Made by a program: the position numbers and the translations under genes
From: Psychrobacter sp. Cmf 22.2
GTDB lineage: Bacteria > Pseudomonadota > Gammaproteobacteria > Pseudomonadales > Moraxellaceae
Direction: 5' to 3'
Assembly: GCF_001921745.1 (NCBI RefSeq)
Contig: NZ_MRYA01000003.1
Location: 186,001 to 250,000 of the forward strand
Length of the DNA stretch: 64,000 bases
The notes under the pieces: generated by a model
The model's database searches: none
What the model was told of the DNA's origin: nothing
What the model saw: the letters and a program-made list of their open reading frames with translations, nothing else
In this document: positions 1 to 10,535 of the stretch, in pieces
Position numbering within the stretch: position 1 is the stretch's first letter
How the letters are laid out: every line of letters begins with the position of its first letter

Positions 1-519
1 GGCAAAAACTCAGAATACGAAAACGGTCATCATGGAAATGCGGTATTGAGTCGATTCCCATTAGATCCCAAGCACAATGTCAATATCACTGTGAATAAGC
101 TAGAGCAACGCGGTGTGTTGCACTGTGAAGTACAGCCAACTGGCTGGAGGAAGCCAGTAGTGGTGTTATGTGCTCATCTTAATTTATTTGAGCGCGACCG
201 TATCAAACAATATCAGGCAATTAGTGACTATGTACGCAATGAGATTGCCTCAGATCAACCGCTAATTTTGGCAGGCGACTTTAATGACTGGAAAAAACTG
301 TCTTGTGATACATTAGCCAGTGACCTTGGAATGACTGAGACCTTTAGGCACTGTCATGGTAAGCTGTTACCGACCTTCCCAGCAAAGCTGCCGGTACTCA
401 GCTTAGATCGTATTTATGTTCGCAATCTTTCTATAAAAAGTGCTTGGGTACATAATGGCAAACCATGGTCTAAGCTCTCAGATCATTTACCTATCAGTGC
501 TGAACTCGCTCTGCTATAG
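1..519 (+). CDS. endonuclease/exonuclease/phosphatase family protein (5' truncated by window)
   Basis: The reading frame is open from the first base, so the gene starts upstream; the TTG at 46 is internal. The visible part is the C-terminal ~172 residues of an EEP-fold phosphoesterase. It shows GHHGNAVLSRFP near the start, ILAGDFNDW in the middle (the GDFN strand with catalytic Asp/Asn) and LSDHLPISAEL at the end (the SDH motif with the catalytic His). The family hydrolyses phosphodiester or phosphomonoester bonds in nucleic acids or phospholipids; the substrate cannot be told from this fragment. The gene ends 70 bases before the oxidoreductase gene on the same strand. Confidence 0.85.
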   Translation, partial: GKNSEYENGHHGNAVLSRFPLDPKHNVNITVNKLEQRGVLHCEVQPTGWRKPVVVLCAHLNLFERDRIKQYQAISDYVRNEIASDQPLILAGDFNDWKKLSCDTLASDLGMTETFRHCHGKLLPTFPAKLPVLSLDRIYVRNLSIKSAWVHNGKPWSKLSDHLPISAELALL

Positions 520-589
520 TGTGGGTTTTCAATCTATATACTAATGAGACAAACAACCATAACTACATAAAATATAAGGATATATAATT

Positions 590-1594
590 ATGTCTACCAT
601 TTCTAATAATCCCTTACCAACGACTCAACATGCCGTTCTTATTCGTGAGTTTGGGGAGCCCGATGTCATGCACTATCAAGATGGTGTCGCTATCCCTGAC
701 TTGAGCGATGACCAAGTTTTGGTAAAAGTAGCATATGCAGGTATCAATCCTGTCGATTATAAAACTCGCCAAGGTAAGGGTTGGGGTGCAGAAAACATAC
801 GCAACAATAAGTTTGAGCACGGTAAACCTGCCATTTTGGGTTTTGATGTGGCTGGCGTTGTAGTTAAAAGTAATAACGAGCAATTCACAGTCGGTGAACA
901 AGTTGCAGCTCTGACTTTTGATGGTGGCTGTTATGCTGAGTACGTTGCAGTTGATGCCAATCTACTTGCCAAAGTACCAGAGTCGGTAACGCTAGAGCAA
1001 GCAGGGGCATTGCCTTGTATCGGACAAACAGCGCTACAGTTTGTAGAGTTTGCTGATATTAAAAAAGGCGAGCATGTCGTCATCAATGCCCCAGCAGGCG
1101 GTGTTGGTCATCTACTTATTCAGTTACTGATGGAAAAGGTCAATCAAGATGACATCAAAGTCACTGTTATCTGCTCACCAGAAAAATATAGCAAGCTCGA
1201 TACTCTCGTAGATAAGAGCAAGCTTGCAGGCTGGATTGACTATACTAAAGAAGATGCATTTCCTGATCTACAAGCTGATGTGCTACTGGACTTAGTCGGT
1301 GATGATGCTGGCGTACGTGCGCTTGATGTGCTTAAATCTGGCGGACGCGTCAATGTATTACCTACTATTTGGGTTGACAAACTTCAAGAGGCGGGTAGCC
1401 AGGACAACCTAAATGTGGCAGGCTTTAAGGCTCAACGTAGTGGAGAGGTTATGAGTCAGGTCTTACATAAAGTAGGAGATGGAAAGTTGAAATTACAAAT
1501 TCAGCAGACTTATCCGCTATCTGAAGTTGTCGCTGCGCATCGTGAGCTACAAAAAGGTGATACCTTTGGCAAAATTGTTTTAAAAGTTAGCTAA
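590..1594 (+). CDS. NADP-dependent zinc-less alcohol dehydrogenase/quinone oxidoreductase (MDR family)
   Basis: A 334-residue medium-chain dehydrogenase/reductase. The N-terminal GroES-like domain contains PVDYKTRQGKG and ILGFDVAGVV. The Rossmann domain has the nucleotide-binding loop NAPAGGVGHLLIQLL at about residues 165-179. The structural-zinc cysteine cluster of classical alcohol dehydrogenases is absent, which places it with the quinone oxidoreductase/NADP-dependent reductase branch. Length is normal for that branch. The ATG follows AAGGATATATAATT, a good ribosome-binding site. It probably reduces quinones or reactive carbonyls with NADPH in the cytoplasm; the substrate is not predictable. 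It converges with the AlkB-like gene, 11 bases apart. Confidence 0.88.
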   Translation: MSTISNNPLPTTQHAVLIREFGEPDVMHYQDGVAIPDLSDDQVLVKVAYAGINPVDYKTRQGKGWGAENIRNNKFEHGKPAILGFDVAGVVVKSNNEQFTVGEQVAALTFDGGCYAEYVAVDANLLAKVPESVTLEQAGALPCIGQTALQFVEFADIKKGEHVVINAPAGGVGHLLIQLLMEKVNQDDIKVTVICSPEKYSKLDTLVDKSKLAGWIDYTKEDAFPDLQADVLLDLVGDDAGVRALDVLKSGGRVNVLPTIWVDKLQEAGSQDNLNVAGFKAQRSGEVMSQVLHKVGDGKLKLQIQQTYPLSEVVAAHRELQKGDTFGKIVLKVS

Positions 1595-1605
1595 ACTTGA
1601 TTTGA

Positions 1606-2223
1606 TTAACTAAATGCTATTTGCCGAAAGGTCAGGCTGATTCGTCCATCGGCAACGGTCTTAGACTTAGTAATGGTATGCTTCCAAAACGTTTGGGTAT
1701 CACCATGCATGACAATAAGCTGACCTGACTCAAGATAAAGTTCGACTTTATCTTGAGTTTTTTTGTGCTTTAAGACAAATTTGCGCGTGGCACCCAGTGA
1801 TAAAGACGCGATAACTGGCTGTACGCCGAGCTCCTTTTCATCGTCTGCATGATAGCCCATACCGTCAGCGCCTGAAGGGTAGTAGTTCAGTAAGCAGGAA
1901 TTGAAATCAACTTCGATTCCTATATCTGCTAACTGTTTTTCGATACGTTGTTTCACATGAAACACAGATTTTGACCATGGTACACTTTGGCGCCTATGTC
2001 CTGAATAGTGATAGCTGGTATTGTCATTACCCATCCAAACAATTTGACGTGTAGTGACATGAGTTTTACCAAATAAAGTCACGACGTCCGAATGCCAAAG
2101 AAGCTCAGCTAAGAGAATGTCGTAGAGGCTATTAGGATTATCAATAATAACCCCCAAATCGTTTACCTTGCCATCATAAGGCAATAGATTATCAGTCGGT
2201 AATGGTGCAAAAAGGTCAGTCAT
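1606..2223 (-). CDS. AlkB-like 2OG-Fe(II) dioxygenase
   Basis: A 205-residue protein with the complete AlkB-type iron and 2-oxoglutarate set: NYYPSGADGMGYHADDE supplies the HxD pair (His125, Asp127), WKHTITK the distal His (His182), and RISLTFR (Arg194, Arg200) the 2-oxoglutarate and substrate arginines. Such proteins remove alkyl groups from DNA or RNA bases oxidatively. The layout and length resemble the ALKBH2/3-like group more than the E. coli AlkB adaptive-response protein. The start lies 8 bases beyond the stop of the upstream hydrolase gene on the same strand, suggesting co-transcription. Specific substrate (DNA, tRNA or other) is not resolved. Confidence 0.88.
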   Translation of the reverse strand: MTDLFAPLPTDNLLPYDGKVNDLGVIIDNPNSLYDILLAELLWHSDVVTLFGKTHVTTRQIVWMGNDNTSYHYSGHRRQSVPWSKSVFHVKQRIEKQLADIGIEVDFNSCLLNYYPSGADGMGYHADDEKELGVQPVIASLSLGATRKFVLKHKKTQDKVELYLESGQLIVMHGDTQTFWKHTITKSKTVADGRISLTFRQIAFS

Positions 2224-2231
2224 CGTTTGGT

Positions 2232-3122
2232 TTATCTATTGTCTCTATAGTGCTCATTTATGATCTGCGCACATAATTCAGGCGCTTCCATCGGTAACAA
2301 ATGCCCATATTCAGACAGTGATATTAGGCTGTTGTCAGGTACGAATTTTTGCCATTGTTTACGGACTTTATGGTTAATAAATAAAGTGGGCTTGCCTGTG
2401 ACCAGTGTATAAGGACAGCGTAGTTTTTTAAGAGCACTATCAATATGCGGCGTACCAAAATAGTTGGCAAGCTCTTGTTCTGGATCGAAGATTAAAGAGT
2501 AGCTGCCGTCAGTATTAGCAGCGAGGCTTTGCTCAGCGAATACTAGCAAATGTTCATCACTGATACGTCTGTACGCGCGTTGCTTGCGCAGATGCTCGTA
2601 GTAATCATTGATACTTGACCATCTGGTTTGCTTGGTCAGGGTGCTCTTAAACGGTTCACGGCTAAGCATAAAAGCACGTGGGAGTAGGTTATATAATGCG
2701 GTTTGTTTTTTGGTAAAGGTGACCGGCTCAATAAGATACAGCTGCGAGAATAGATCAGGACGCTTAGCTGCTGCCATCGCCGTTGCAGTCGCTCCTTGGG
2801 AGTGTCCAATACCGATAATAGGCTTGTCTTGAGTCTTATCCAAAAACTCAATAAGCATATCGGCATCTTGCTCACGAGTTAGGCACCGAGCTTTAGGCTT
2901 ATCATACCAATAGCCACGCAGCGCCAGCGAGATGATATCGAAGTTATCTGCAAGTTCGGTTAGTAGCGGGGAGTAAGTACCAACCGTAAAGCTGTTGCCA
3001 CCATAAAAATGGGCAGGTGGACGTTTTTGCGTCATGGTTTTCTCTGAGCTATTGAGCTGATGGAGGTCGTAATAACGTGCTTGTTTGCCGCTGATATCGA
3101 TACTATTTGTAAATGCTTCCAT
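2232..3122 (-). CDS. alpha/beta hydrolase
   Basis: A 296-residue alpha/beta-hydrolase. The nucleophile elbow is GHSQG with Ser108, and the catalytic His is in SEYGHLLPMEAPE near the C terminus, the usual final motif. An oxyanion-hole region is present around PPAHFYGGNSF. No signal peptide or membrane segment is visible, so it is probably cytoplasmic. It is a serine hydrolase, esterase- or lipase-like; the substrate cannot be assigned. It lies between the ABC exporter (upstream, 36 bases) and the AlkB-like gene (downstream), all on the minus strand, likely one operon. Confidence 0.85.
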   Translation of the reverse strand: MEAFTNSIDISGKQARYYDLHQLNSSEKTMTQKRPPAHFYGGNSFTVGTYSPLLTELADNFDIISLALRGYWYDKPKARCLTREQDADMLIEFLDKTQDKPIIGIGHSQGATATAMAAAKRPDLFSQLYLIEPVTFTKKQTALYNLLPRAFMLSREPFKSTLTKQTRWSSINDYYEHLRKQRAYRRISDEHLLVFAEQSLAANTDGSYSLIFDPEQELANYFGTPHIDSALKKLRCPYTLVTGKPTLFINHKVRKQWQKFVPDNSLISLSEYGHLLPMEAPELCAQIINEHYRDNR

Positions 3123-3158
3123 GTTAAGGCTTCCCTTTTTATTATTTTTGGATGAAGA

Positions 3159-5066
3159 TTAGTTGTCTTCACCCAAAAAACCACCGCTTTGACGCTGCCA
3201 TAATCCAGCATAGACACCTTTTAGTGCTAACAATTCGTCATGGCTACCTTGTTCGATAATCTGTCCTTTATCCATAACGACCAATCTATCTAGTGCAGCA
3301 ATCGTTGATAGACGATGCGCGATAGCAATAACGGTTTTACCAGTCATAATGTCATTTAAGCTTTCGGTAATGGCAAATTCAATCTCAGAATCAAGCGCAC
3401 TGGTTGCCTCATCTAAAAGCAAAATAGGAGCGTTTTTTAACATGACACGTGATATGGCAATACGCTGACGTTGTCCGCCAGAGAGTTTGACGCCGCGCTC
3501 ACCAACTTGGGTATCAAGACCGGTATTGCCTTTGTCATCATATAAGTCTTTGATAAAGTCCCAAGCTTGAGCTTGCTTGGTCGCAAAAATAATCTCTTCA
3601 TCCGTGGCATCAGGACGACCGTAAGCGATGTTTTCACGAACAGTACGATGCAGGAGTGAGGTATCCTGAGTGACCATACCAATCTGCTGACGCAATGACT
3701 CTTGCGTGACTTCGTCAATTGCTTGTCCATCGATGTAAATCTTACCGCTATCGACATCAAAAAAGCGTAAGAGCAAATTAACCAAGGTTGACTTACCAGC
3801 ACCTGAGCGTCCCACCAAACCAATCTTCTCACCGGGTTTGATATCTAAATAAAAGCTATCAAGTAGTTTGATTGGTGCAGATGTAAGAGTAGGGCTGCTA
3901 TCACCAGACTCACTAGCCATTACATTTTCAGTATTCTCATCTTCATAACTAAAGTCAACGTTGTCGAATACGATATGTCCATCAGTAACTTTTAACGCAG
4001 AAGCATTAGGCATATCAATGATGGTCTGAGGCGCTGATAAAGTCCGCATGCCATCTTGTACAGTACCGATACTCTCAAACAAGGTAGCCGTCTGCCACAT
4101 AATCCAACGAGTGAGACCATTAAGGCGTAGCGCCATAGCAGTCGCTGCGGCAATAGCGCCAACGCCTACTGCACCTTGCTGCCATAAATATAATCCTATC
4201 CCAGCAGTACTGCTCACTAAGATGACACTAATCAGATGCGTTGATACTTCAAGATAGCTGACCCAGCGCATCTGGGCATGTACCGTTCCCAAAAACTGTC
4301 CCATAGCGTTTTTGGCGTAACCCAACTCACGGCGTGAGTGACTAAACAGCTTGACCGTCATAATATTGGCATAGGCATCGGTAATACGCCCGACCATCAA
4401 AGCGCGGGCATCCGCTTGCACAATAGCAGTGCGTTTTAACCGTGGAATAAAAAACCAAATGGTGAGGCCCACTAAGACAAACCAGATAACAAAAGGGGTT
4501 AGTAATAAGCTATCAAGATTGAATAGAATAATACCAGAAGTAATAAAGTATACAGTCACGTAGGTAAACATGTCAGTGACAGTCATAACAGTATCACGTA
4601 CTGCCAGTGCCGTTTGCATCACTTTTGCTGAGACTCGACCAGAGAATTCGTCTTGATAAAACTGCATGGACTGACCTAACATGCGCTGATGAAAACGCCA
4701 GCGCATTTGCATGGGAAACACGCCTTGCAAAGTCTGAAAATGTATAAAAGACGACAAGGCAATCCATAACGGACTTAATATCAACACTGCAAGCATGAGG
4801 AGTAATAGGTCGCCTTTTTCTGCCCATAGATTTTGCGGGGTATAGATACCAAGCCAATCGACTATGTTGCCAATCCAAGCAAATAGCATTGCCTCATAAA
4901 CACCAATACCGGCGGACAAAACCATAAAAAGCAACAGCCATCCGCGCAGGCCTTTAGTACATGCCCACAAAAACTTTAATAGCCCATCAGTAGGTGAGGG
5001 CAATGGCATAGGCGTATCAGGAAAGGCAGAAAGACGGTTTTCAAAAAAACGAAATAGAGCATTCAT
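3159..5066 (-). CDS. ABC transporter, fused permease/ATP-binding exporter
   Basis: A half-size ABC exporter of about 635 residues. The N-terminal part holds about six transmembrane helices (for example WLLLFMVLSAGIGVYEAML and LLLMLAVLILSPLWIAL). The C-terminal nucleotide-binding domain has Walker A VGRSGAGKST, signature LSGGQRQRIAI, Walker B ILLLDEATSALD and the switch His in IAHRLSTI. It would act as a homodimer in the inner membrane exporting a lipid, peptide or drug; the cargo is unknown. The frame is open to a TTG at 5087, but the ATG at 5066 (MNALFRFFENRL) is the more plausible start. First gene of a probable three-gene minus-strand operon. Confidence 0.9.
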   Translation of the reverse strand: MNALFRFFENRLSAFPDTPMPLPSPTDGLLKFLWACTKGLRGWLLLFMVLSAGIGVYEAMLFAWIGNIVDWLGIYTPQNLWAEKGDLLLLMLAVLILSPLWIALSSFIHFQTLQGVFPMQMRWRFHQRMLGQSMQFYQDEFSGRVSAKVMQTALAVRDTVMTVTDMFTYVTVYFITSGIILFNLDSLLLTPFVIWFVLVGLTIWFFIPRLKRTAIVQADARALMVGRITDAYANIMTVKLFSHSRRELGYAKNAMGQFLGTVHAQMRWVSYLEVSTHLISVILVSSTAGIGLYLWQQGAVGVGAIAAATAMALRLNGLTRWIMWQTATLFESIGTVQDGMRTLSAPQTIIDMPNASALKVTDGHIVFDNVDFSYEDENTENVMASESGDSSPTLTSAPIKLLDSFYLDIKPGEKIGLVGRSGAGKSTLVNLLLRFFDVDSGKIYIDGQAIDEVTQESLRQQIGMVTQDTSLLHRTVRENIAYGRPDATDEEIIFATKQAQAWDFIKDLYDDKGNTGLDTQVGERGVKLSGGQRQRIAISRVMLKNAPILLLDEATSALDSEIEFAITESLNDIMTGKTVIAIAHRLSTIAALDRLVVMDKGQIIEQGSHDELLALKGVYAGLWQRQSGGFLGEDN

Positions 5067-5403
5067 AGGCAATGACGATACGCCCAAGATAAGTGGTATT
5101 AGACACTATCTTGGACAATTACTTGTGTTGTTAGGATTGTGTGCTATTTTAGCAAAACTTCGCGCTTACCCCTGCATGCTAATTGTAATTTGAACGCAGC
5201 AGGACATGTTTGGCGCTAGTTGATAAAAACTACTATAAATAAATTGCTGTACAAAAAGTATTTTGTTACCTTTCACTGCTTTGTAGTATTCGACAACCTA
5301 ACTTAGTCAAGTATGAAGCATTGAAAACAACTGTGCCAAGATTTTTCGCACTGGTCAAAGAATGAAAAATACGCAAAATTGCGACTCAATAAGGTAGAAG
5401 TTG
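5067..5403. other. intergenic region between divergent ABC exporter and EamA genes
   Basis: About 335 bases separating divergently transcribed genes, so it must hold promoters for both directions. It is A+T-rich. I could not pick a convincing -35/-10 pair and see no long inverted repeat. AAGG at 5391-5394 serves as the ribosome-binding site of the EamA gene. Confidence 0.5.
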
Positions 5404-6294
5404 ATGATGTATTTAACGATTGCGGTGCTTTGTAGTGTCGCTGTTTCTGTTCTACTCAAAGTACTACGACAAAAAAACATAGATATCCGTCAAACGATCG
5501 TCGCCGGTTATCCAGTCGCTTTTTTGCTTACTTGGCTATTACTAAAGCCAGAAGTGAGTAGTATTAATACGCTTGGCAGTGCATGGGGTATCATTATTGC
5601 GCTTGGCATACTGCTACCTACAGTATTTGTGGTTCTAGGACGAGCCATCGAAGCCGTCGGAATGGTGGCAACCGATGCTGCTCAACGTTTATCATTGATT
5701 ATACCTATCATTGCCGCTTTTCTATTATTTGGCGAAGTGTTGACTGGCACCCGTATATTGGGGCTAGCGTTAGGGTTTTTAGCACTTGGCGCACTGATTT
5801 ATCGCCCAAAACAAACCAATAACTCTAATGTGAGTAGCAATAACAAAACGAATCAGATGACTCATAAACACTCTGCGCTAAGAACACCTTTATGGCTTTT
5901 TGGCGTGTGGGCAGGTTATGGCGTTATTGATATTTTATTCAAACAAGTTGCTAAACAAGGGACGGCATTTCCTCTGACTTTGTTTGTCAGTTTTGGTCTA
6001 GCAGGGGTATTATTATTTGTATATTTACTTATCACTCGCGTGCGCTGGCAAGGTAATGCCCTTGTCGCAGGATTACTGCTCGGTGCGCTGAATATGGGTA
6101 ATATCTATGCTTATGTGCGTGCGCATCAAATGTTGTCTGACTCGCCAAGTATTGTATTTACTGGTATGAATGTTGGAGTCATTGCAGTAGCAACTATTAT
6201 TGGGGTAGGTGTGTTCAAGGAGTCACTCAATCGTATCAACATGCTAGGATTGTTGTTAGCAGTAAGCTGCGTTGCCGTTCTATTCTTAGCTTAA
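5404..6294 (+). CDS. EamA/DMT-family transporter
   Basis: About 296 residues, nearly all hydrophobic, with roughly ten transmembrane helices in two EamA-type halves separated by a hydrophilic, Asn/Ser-rich loop (about residues 137-155). Examples are ILLPTVFVVLGRAIEAVGMV and LAGVLLFVYLLI. The halves end with the typical glycine-rich helices (ILGLALGFLALGALIY and MLGLLLAVSCVAVLFLA). This superfamily moves metabolites or drugs across the inner membrane, often outward; the substrate is unknown. Three consecutive possible starts (TTG 5401, ATG 5404, ATG 5407) occur; an ATG is chosen. It stands alone on the plus strand, with its own upstream region. Confidence 0.85.
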   Translation: MMYLTIAVLCSVAVSVLLKVLRQKNIDIRQTIVAGYPVAFLLTWLLLKPEVSSINTLGSAWGIIIALGILLPTVFVVLGRAIEAVGMVATDAAQRLSLIIPIIAAFLLFGEVLTGTRILGLALGFLALGALIYRPKQTNNSNVSSNNKTNQMTHKHSALRTPLWLFGVWAGYGVIDILFKQVAKQGTAFPLTLFVSFGLAGVLLFVYLLITRVRWQGNALVAGLLLGALNMGNIYAYVRAHQMLSDSPSIVFTGMNVGVIAVATIIGVGVFKESLNRINMLGLLLAVSCVAVLFLA

Positions 6295-6616
6295 AGACAT
6301 TACATTTGTGAAGTCAGTCATATAACAAATAATGCAAAATTTATTGGCAATTTCTATGATGATGGAATTTTGTAGGTGAACAGTAGGTTAGGTTTGTATA
6401 TTCTCAATTCAATATATATAATAAAACATAATATTACCATACACAAAATCAACAACTGTTCTCAAAATACATTGATTGTTAACTTATCGAATATAGGCAC
6501 ATAGCACGTCCTATGTTAAGGTTGCTTATAGTTGAAACATATGCAAGTTGTCGTATACCGCCCAATCTAGCAAAGTAAACATTTACCCTTATTAATCATT
6601 AGAGGATGTATCGTTA
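6295..6616. other. intergenic region upstream of fructose-bisphosphate aldolase
   Basis: 322 bases, strongly A+T-rich, without a supported gene. It must contain the promoter of the aldolase gene but I cannot choose a clear -35/-10 pair. AGAGGA just upstream of 6617 is the ribosome-binding site. No terminator for the preceding transporter gene is obvious. Confidence 0.45.
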
Positions 6617-7507
6617 ATGGAATATCAAAAGCAATTACAACGAATAAAAGAAGGTTCAGGGTTTATCGCAGCACTTGATCAAAGTGGTGGTAGTACTCCT
6701 AAGGCTCTCGAGAACTATGGTGTCACTGGTGATGCGTATGACAATGACGAGGCTATGTTTGACCTTGTACATGAGATGCGTGCTCGGATCATGACTTGCG
6801 ACTGCTTTGATAATGAACGTGTTCTTGGAGCAATTTTGTTTGAAGATACGATGGATCGCGAAGTTAATGGTAAGCCAACAGCCAACTATCTGTGGGAAGA
6901 CAAAAACATTGTACCGTTTTTAAAAGTCGATAAAGGCTTGGCAGAACAAATGAGTGGCGTACAAGTGATGCGTCCAATTCCTAATTTGGAAACGTTGTTA
7001 GATAAAGCCCAAAACTATCCAGTGTTTGGTACCAAAATGCGTTCAGTTATTTATGAACCAAGCGCTGATGGTATTGAACTGGTTGTCCAGCAGCAGTTTG
7101 ACGTTGCAAAGCAAATTATTTCTAAAGGCTTTATGCCAATTGTTGAGCCAGAAGTAAATATTGATAGTGCTAATAAGCATGATTGCGAGTTACTACTGAA
7201 AGCTGATATTTTACGTAATCTTGTGCGTTTAAACGATGATCACCAAGTGATGCTCAAACTGACATTGCCTGAAGAAGAGGGTTTTTACCAAGAGCTGATC
7301 GATCATCCAAAAGTGTTAAGAGTCGTTGCATTATCTGGCGGTTATAGTCGTAGCGATGCTTGTGAAAAGCTCAAGAAAAATCCAGGTATGATTGCCAGTT
7401 TCTCACGTGCCTTTACTGAAGGGTTGAGTAAGCAGCAAAGCGATAAAGAGTTTGCCGATACCATTAATGCCTCTATTGACGAGATTTATAAAGCGTCAAA
7501 GGTTTAA
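6617..7507 (+). CDS. fda: fructose-bisphosphate aldolase, class I
   Basis: A 296-residue class I (Schiff-base, metal-independent) aldolase of the bacterial type. It begins with GFIAALDQSGGSTPKALENY, the conserved DQSGGSTPK segment, and has VMLKLTLPEEEGFY carrying a candidate Schiff-base lysine. It interconverts fructose 1,6-bisphosphate with DHAP and glyceraldehyde 3-phosphate in the cytoplasm. Full length for the family. It is monocistronic, followed by a strong hairpin shared with convergent thiC. In Psychrobacter-like organisms with limited sugar use it would serve mainly gluconeogenesis, which fits with pgi and galU further along in this window (inference). Confidence 0.92.
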   Translation: MEYQKQLQRIKEGSGFIAALDQSGGSTPKALENYGVTGDAYDNDEAMFDLVHEMRARIMTCDCFDNERVLGAILFEDTMDREVNGKPTANYLWEDKNIVPFLKVDKGLAEQMSGVQVMRPIPNLETLLDKAQNYPVFGTKMRSVIYEPSADGIELVVQQQFDVAKQIISKGFMPIVEPEVNIDSANKHDCELLLKADILRNLVRLNDDHQVMLKLTLPEEEGFYQELIDHPKVLRVVALSGGYSRSDACEKLKKNPGMIASFSRAFTEGLSKQQSDKEFADTINASIDEIYKASKV

Positions 7508-7533
7508 GCGGGTCTTTTACTAAGAAATTAGCT

Positions 7534-7571
7534 ATCAAAAAAAGCGCTACTGATTAGTAGCGCTTTTTTGT
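7534..7571. terminator. bidirectional terminator between fda and thiC
   Basis: AAGCGCTAC and GTAGCGCTT form a perfect 9-bp stem around the six-base loop TGATTA, flanked by A-run on the left and T-run on the right. It therefore works as an intrinsic terminator on either strand, for fda (+) and thiC (-). Confidence 0.9.
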
Positions 7572-7594
7572 GGGACAAAAGTTAATTCTGACTA

Positions 7595-9601
<2,007 letters not shown>

Positions 9602-9790
9602 TCAACACCGCCAGTAGCTGCGGGGTAAGCATTAATTATCCCTATACTTTTGATTGAATAAAACCATCTCCTACTAAAACTAGTCAAAGATAATTTTAAA
9701 AATCAGTGAACGCAACTTAGTATTGACCGTCACTCTAAAATTTAATGAGTAAAAATAATGACGGTAACAAAAAGGCATTTCTGCGCGCCC

Positions 9791-9810
9791 TTTAGTTAGG
9801 TATAACTAAA
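9791..9810 (-). repeat. hairpin downstream of the TPP aptamer
   Basis: TTTAGTTA and TAACTAAA form a perfect 8-bp stem with a four-base loop. On the minus strand it follows the aptamer by about 11 bases, in the position of an expression platform. It is A+T-rich and not followed directly by a T-run, so it is not a textbook terminator; its role is unproven. Confidence 0.55.
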
Positions 9811-9821
9811 GCTTAAGACTT

Positions 9822-9914
9822 CCCTGCGTCGGTACTAACCGCATCAGGTTCGGCGGGTGATCTCTCAGCGAATGTACAAAGGCAGTCAACCATTCGTACA
9901 CCGCACCCCGAGTC
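9822..9914 (-). promoter_or_regulatory. TPP riboswitch (THI element) of thiC
   Basis: Read on the minus strand it contains the conserved blocks of the thiamine pyrophosphate aptamer in order: ACTCGGGGTGCGGTG, then CTGAGAGATCACCCG, then GAACCTGATGCGGTTAGTAC, then CGACGCAGGGA closing the P1 stem with the first block. The CUGAGA and ACCUGAU elements are exact. A ~250-base leader separates it from the thiC start. It should repress thiC when TPP is bound, by termination or by hiding the ribosome-binding site. Confidence 0.95.
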
Positions 9915-10010
9915 TGTCAGTGTTGTAAATCAGCTTTATACTAGCAAACTTCTATAACAAATTATAGTTATTTACCAAGCGTGCCAATATTAGCTTTATC
10001 GGTTTAGGTT

Positions 10011-10301
10011 TTAAGTCTCTGGTGTCCAGCCTTGTGCACGCTCATAATCTTCGTTGTCTAAAAACTTCTCACGTTGCTCAGTTAAGAATTTCTTAGCTTG
10101 AGGGTCCAACATACTTAGGTGGTTCTCATTGATCAGCATCGTCTGCTGTTCAAGCCACTCTTTCCATGCTTTATCAGAGACCGTTTCTTGTAGCTCTTGA
10201 CCTTTTTTATTAGGAAAAGGCGGATGCGGCATCTTTGGCAGTTCTTGCTGGTATTTGCGACAAAAAACGGTATTGGCTTGCGGGTTAAAACTCTCAGTCA
10301 C
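10011..10301 (-). CDS. yggX: YggX family Fe(II)-trafficking / oxidative damage protection protein
   Basis: A 96-residue protein matching Ygg[21 protein letters not shown] contains the conserved N-terminal Cys, followed by [19 protein letters not shown], the family signature, and a C-terminal helix. The family protects iron-sulfur proteins from superoxide and is linked to iron traffic. It starts with GTG, supported by an AAGGAG ribosome-binding site; compared with E. coli there are about eight extra N-terminal residues. The gene lies downstream of argH on the same strand, with a terminator between them, so it is probably separately transcribed. The usual mutY partner is not adjacent. Confidence 0.92.
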   Translation of the reverse strand: MTESFNPQANTVFCRKYQQELPKMPHPPFPNKKGQELQETVSDKAWKEWLEQQTMLINENHLSMLDPQAKKFLTEQREKFLDNEDYERAQGWTPET

Positions 10302-10454
10302 AGGGCGCTCCTTATTAAGTAAATTATTGATTTATTAAGTCGAATATTGATATCTATCTATGATAGCGGTCTTAGACCGTTTAGCCAAGGGTATCAGGTG
10401 TATAGAAGGTAACAGTAAACCGGCTTCATATAAATTTTGGCAATGGTATGACAA

Positions 10455-10498
10455 ATAAAAACACTCGCCCTAACTCATGCATATTAGGAGCGAGTGTT
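10455..10498 (-). terminator. argH terminator
   Basis: AACACTCGC and GCGAGTGTT pair perfectly over nine bases, with further pairing inside (CCTAA/TTAGG). On the minus strand the stem is followed by TTTTTATTT. It lies 38 bases after the argH stop and should end the argH transcript before yggX. Confidence 0.85.
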
Positions 10499-10535
10499 AA
10501 ATATACAATCTAAAGCGGTTTTTTAGATCAGGCGT

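Noticed and set aside
6295-6616. tRNA or small RNA gene upstream of the aldolase
   Set aside because: No cloverleaf arms, no TTCGAnTCC-type arm and no terminator-like hairpin with T-run were found.
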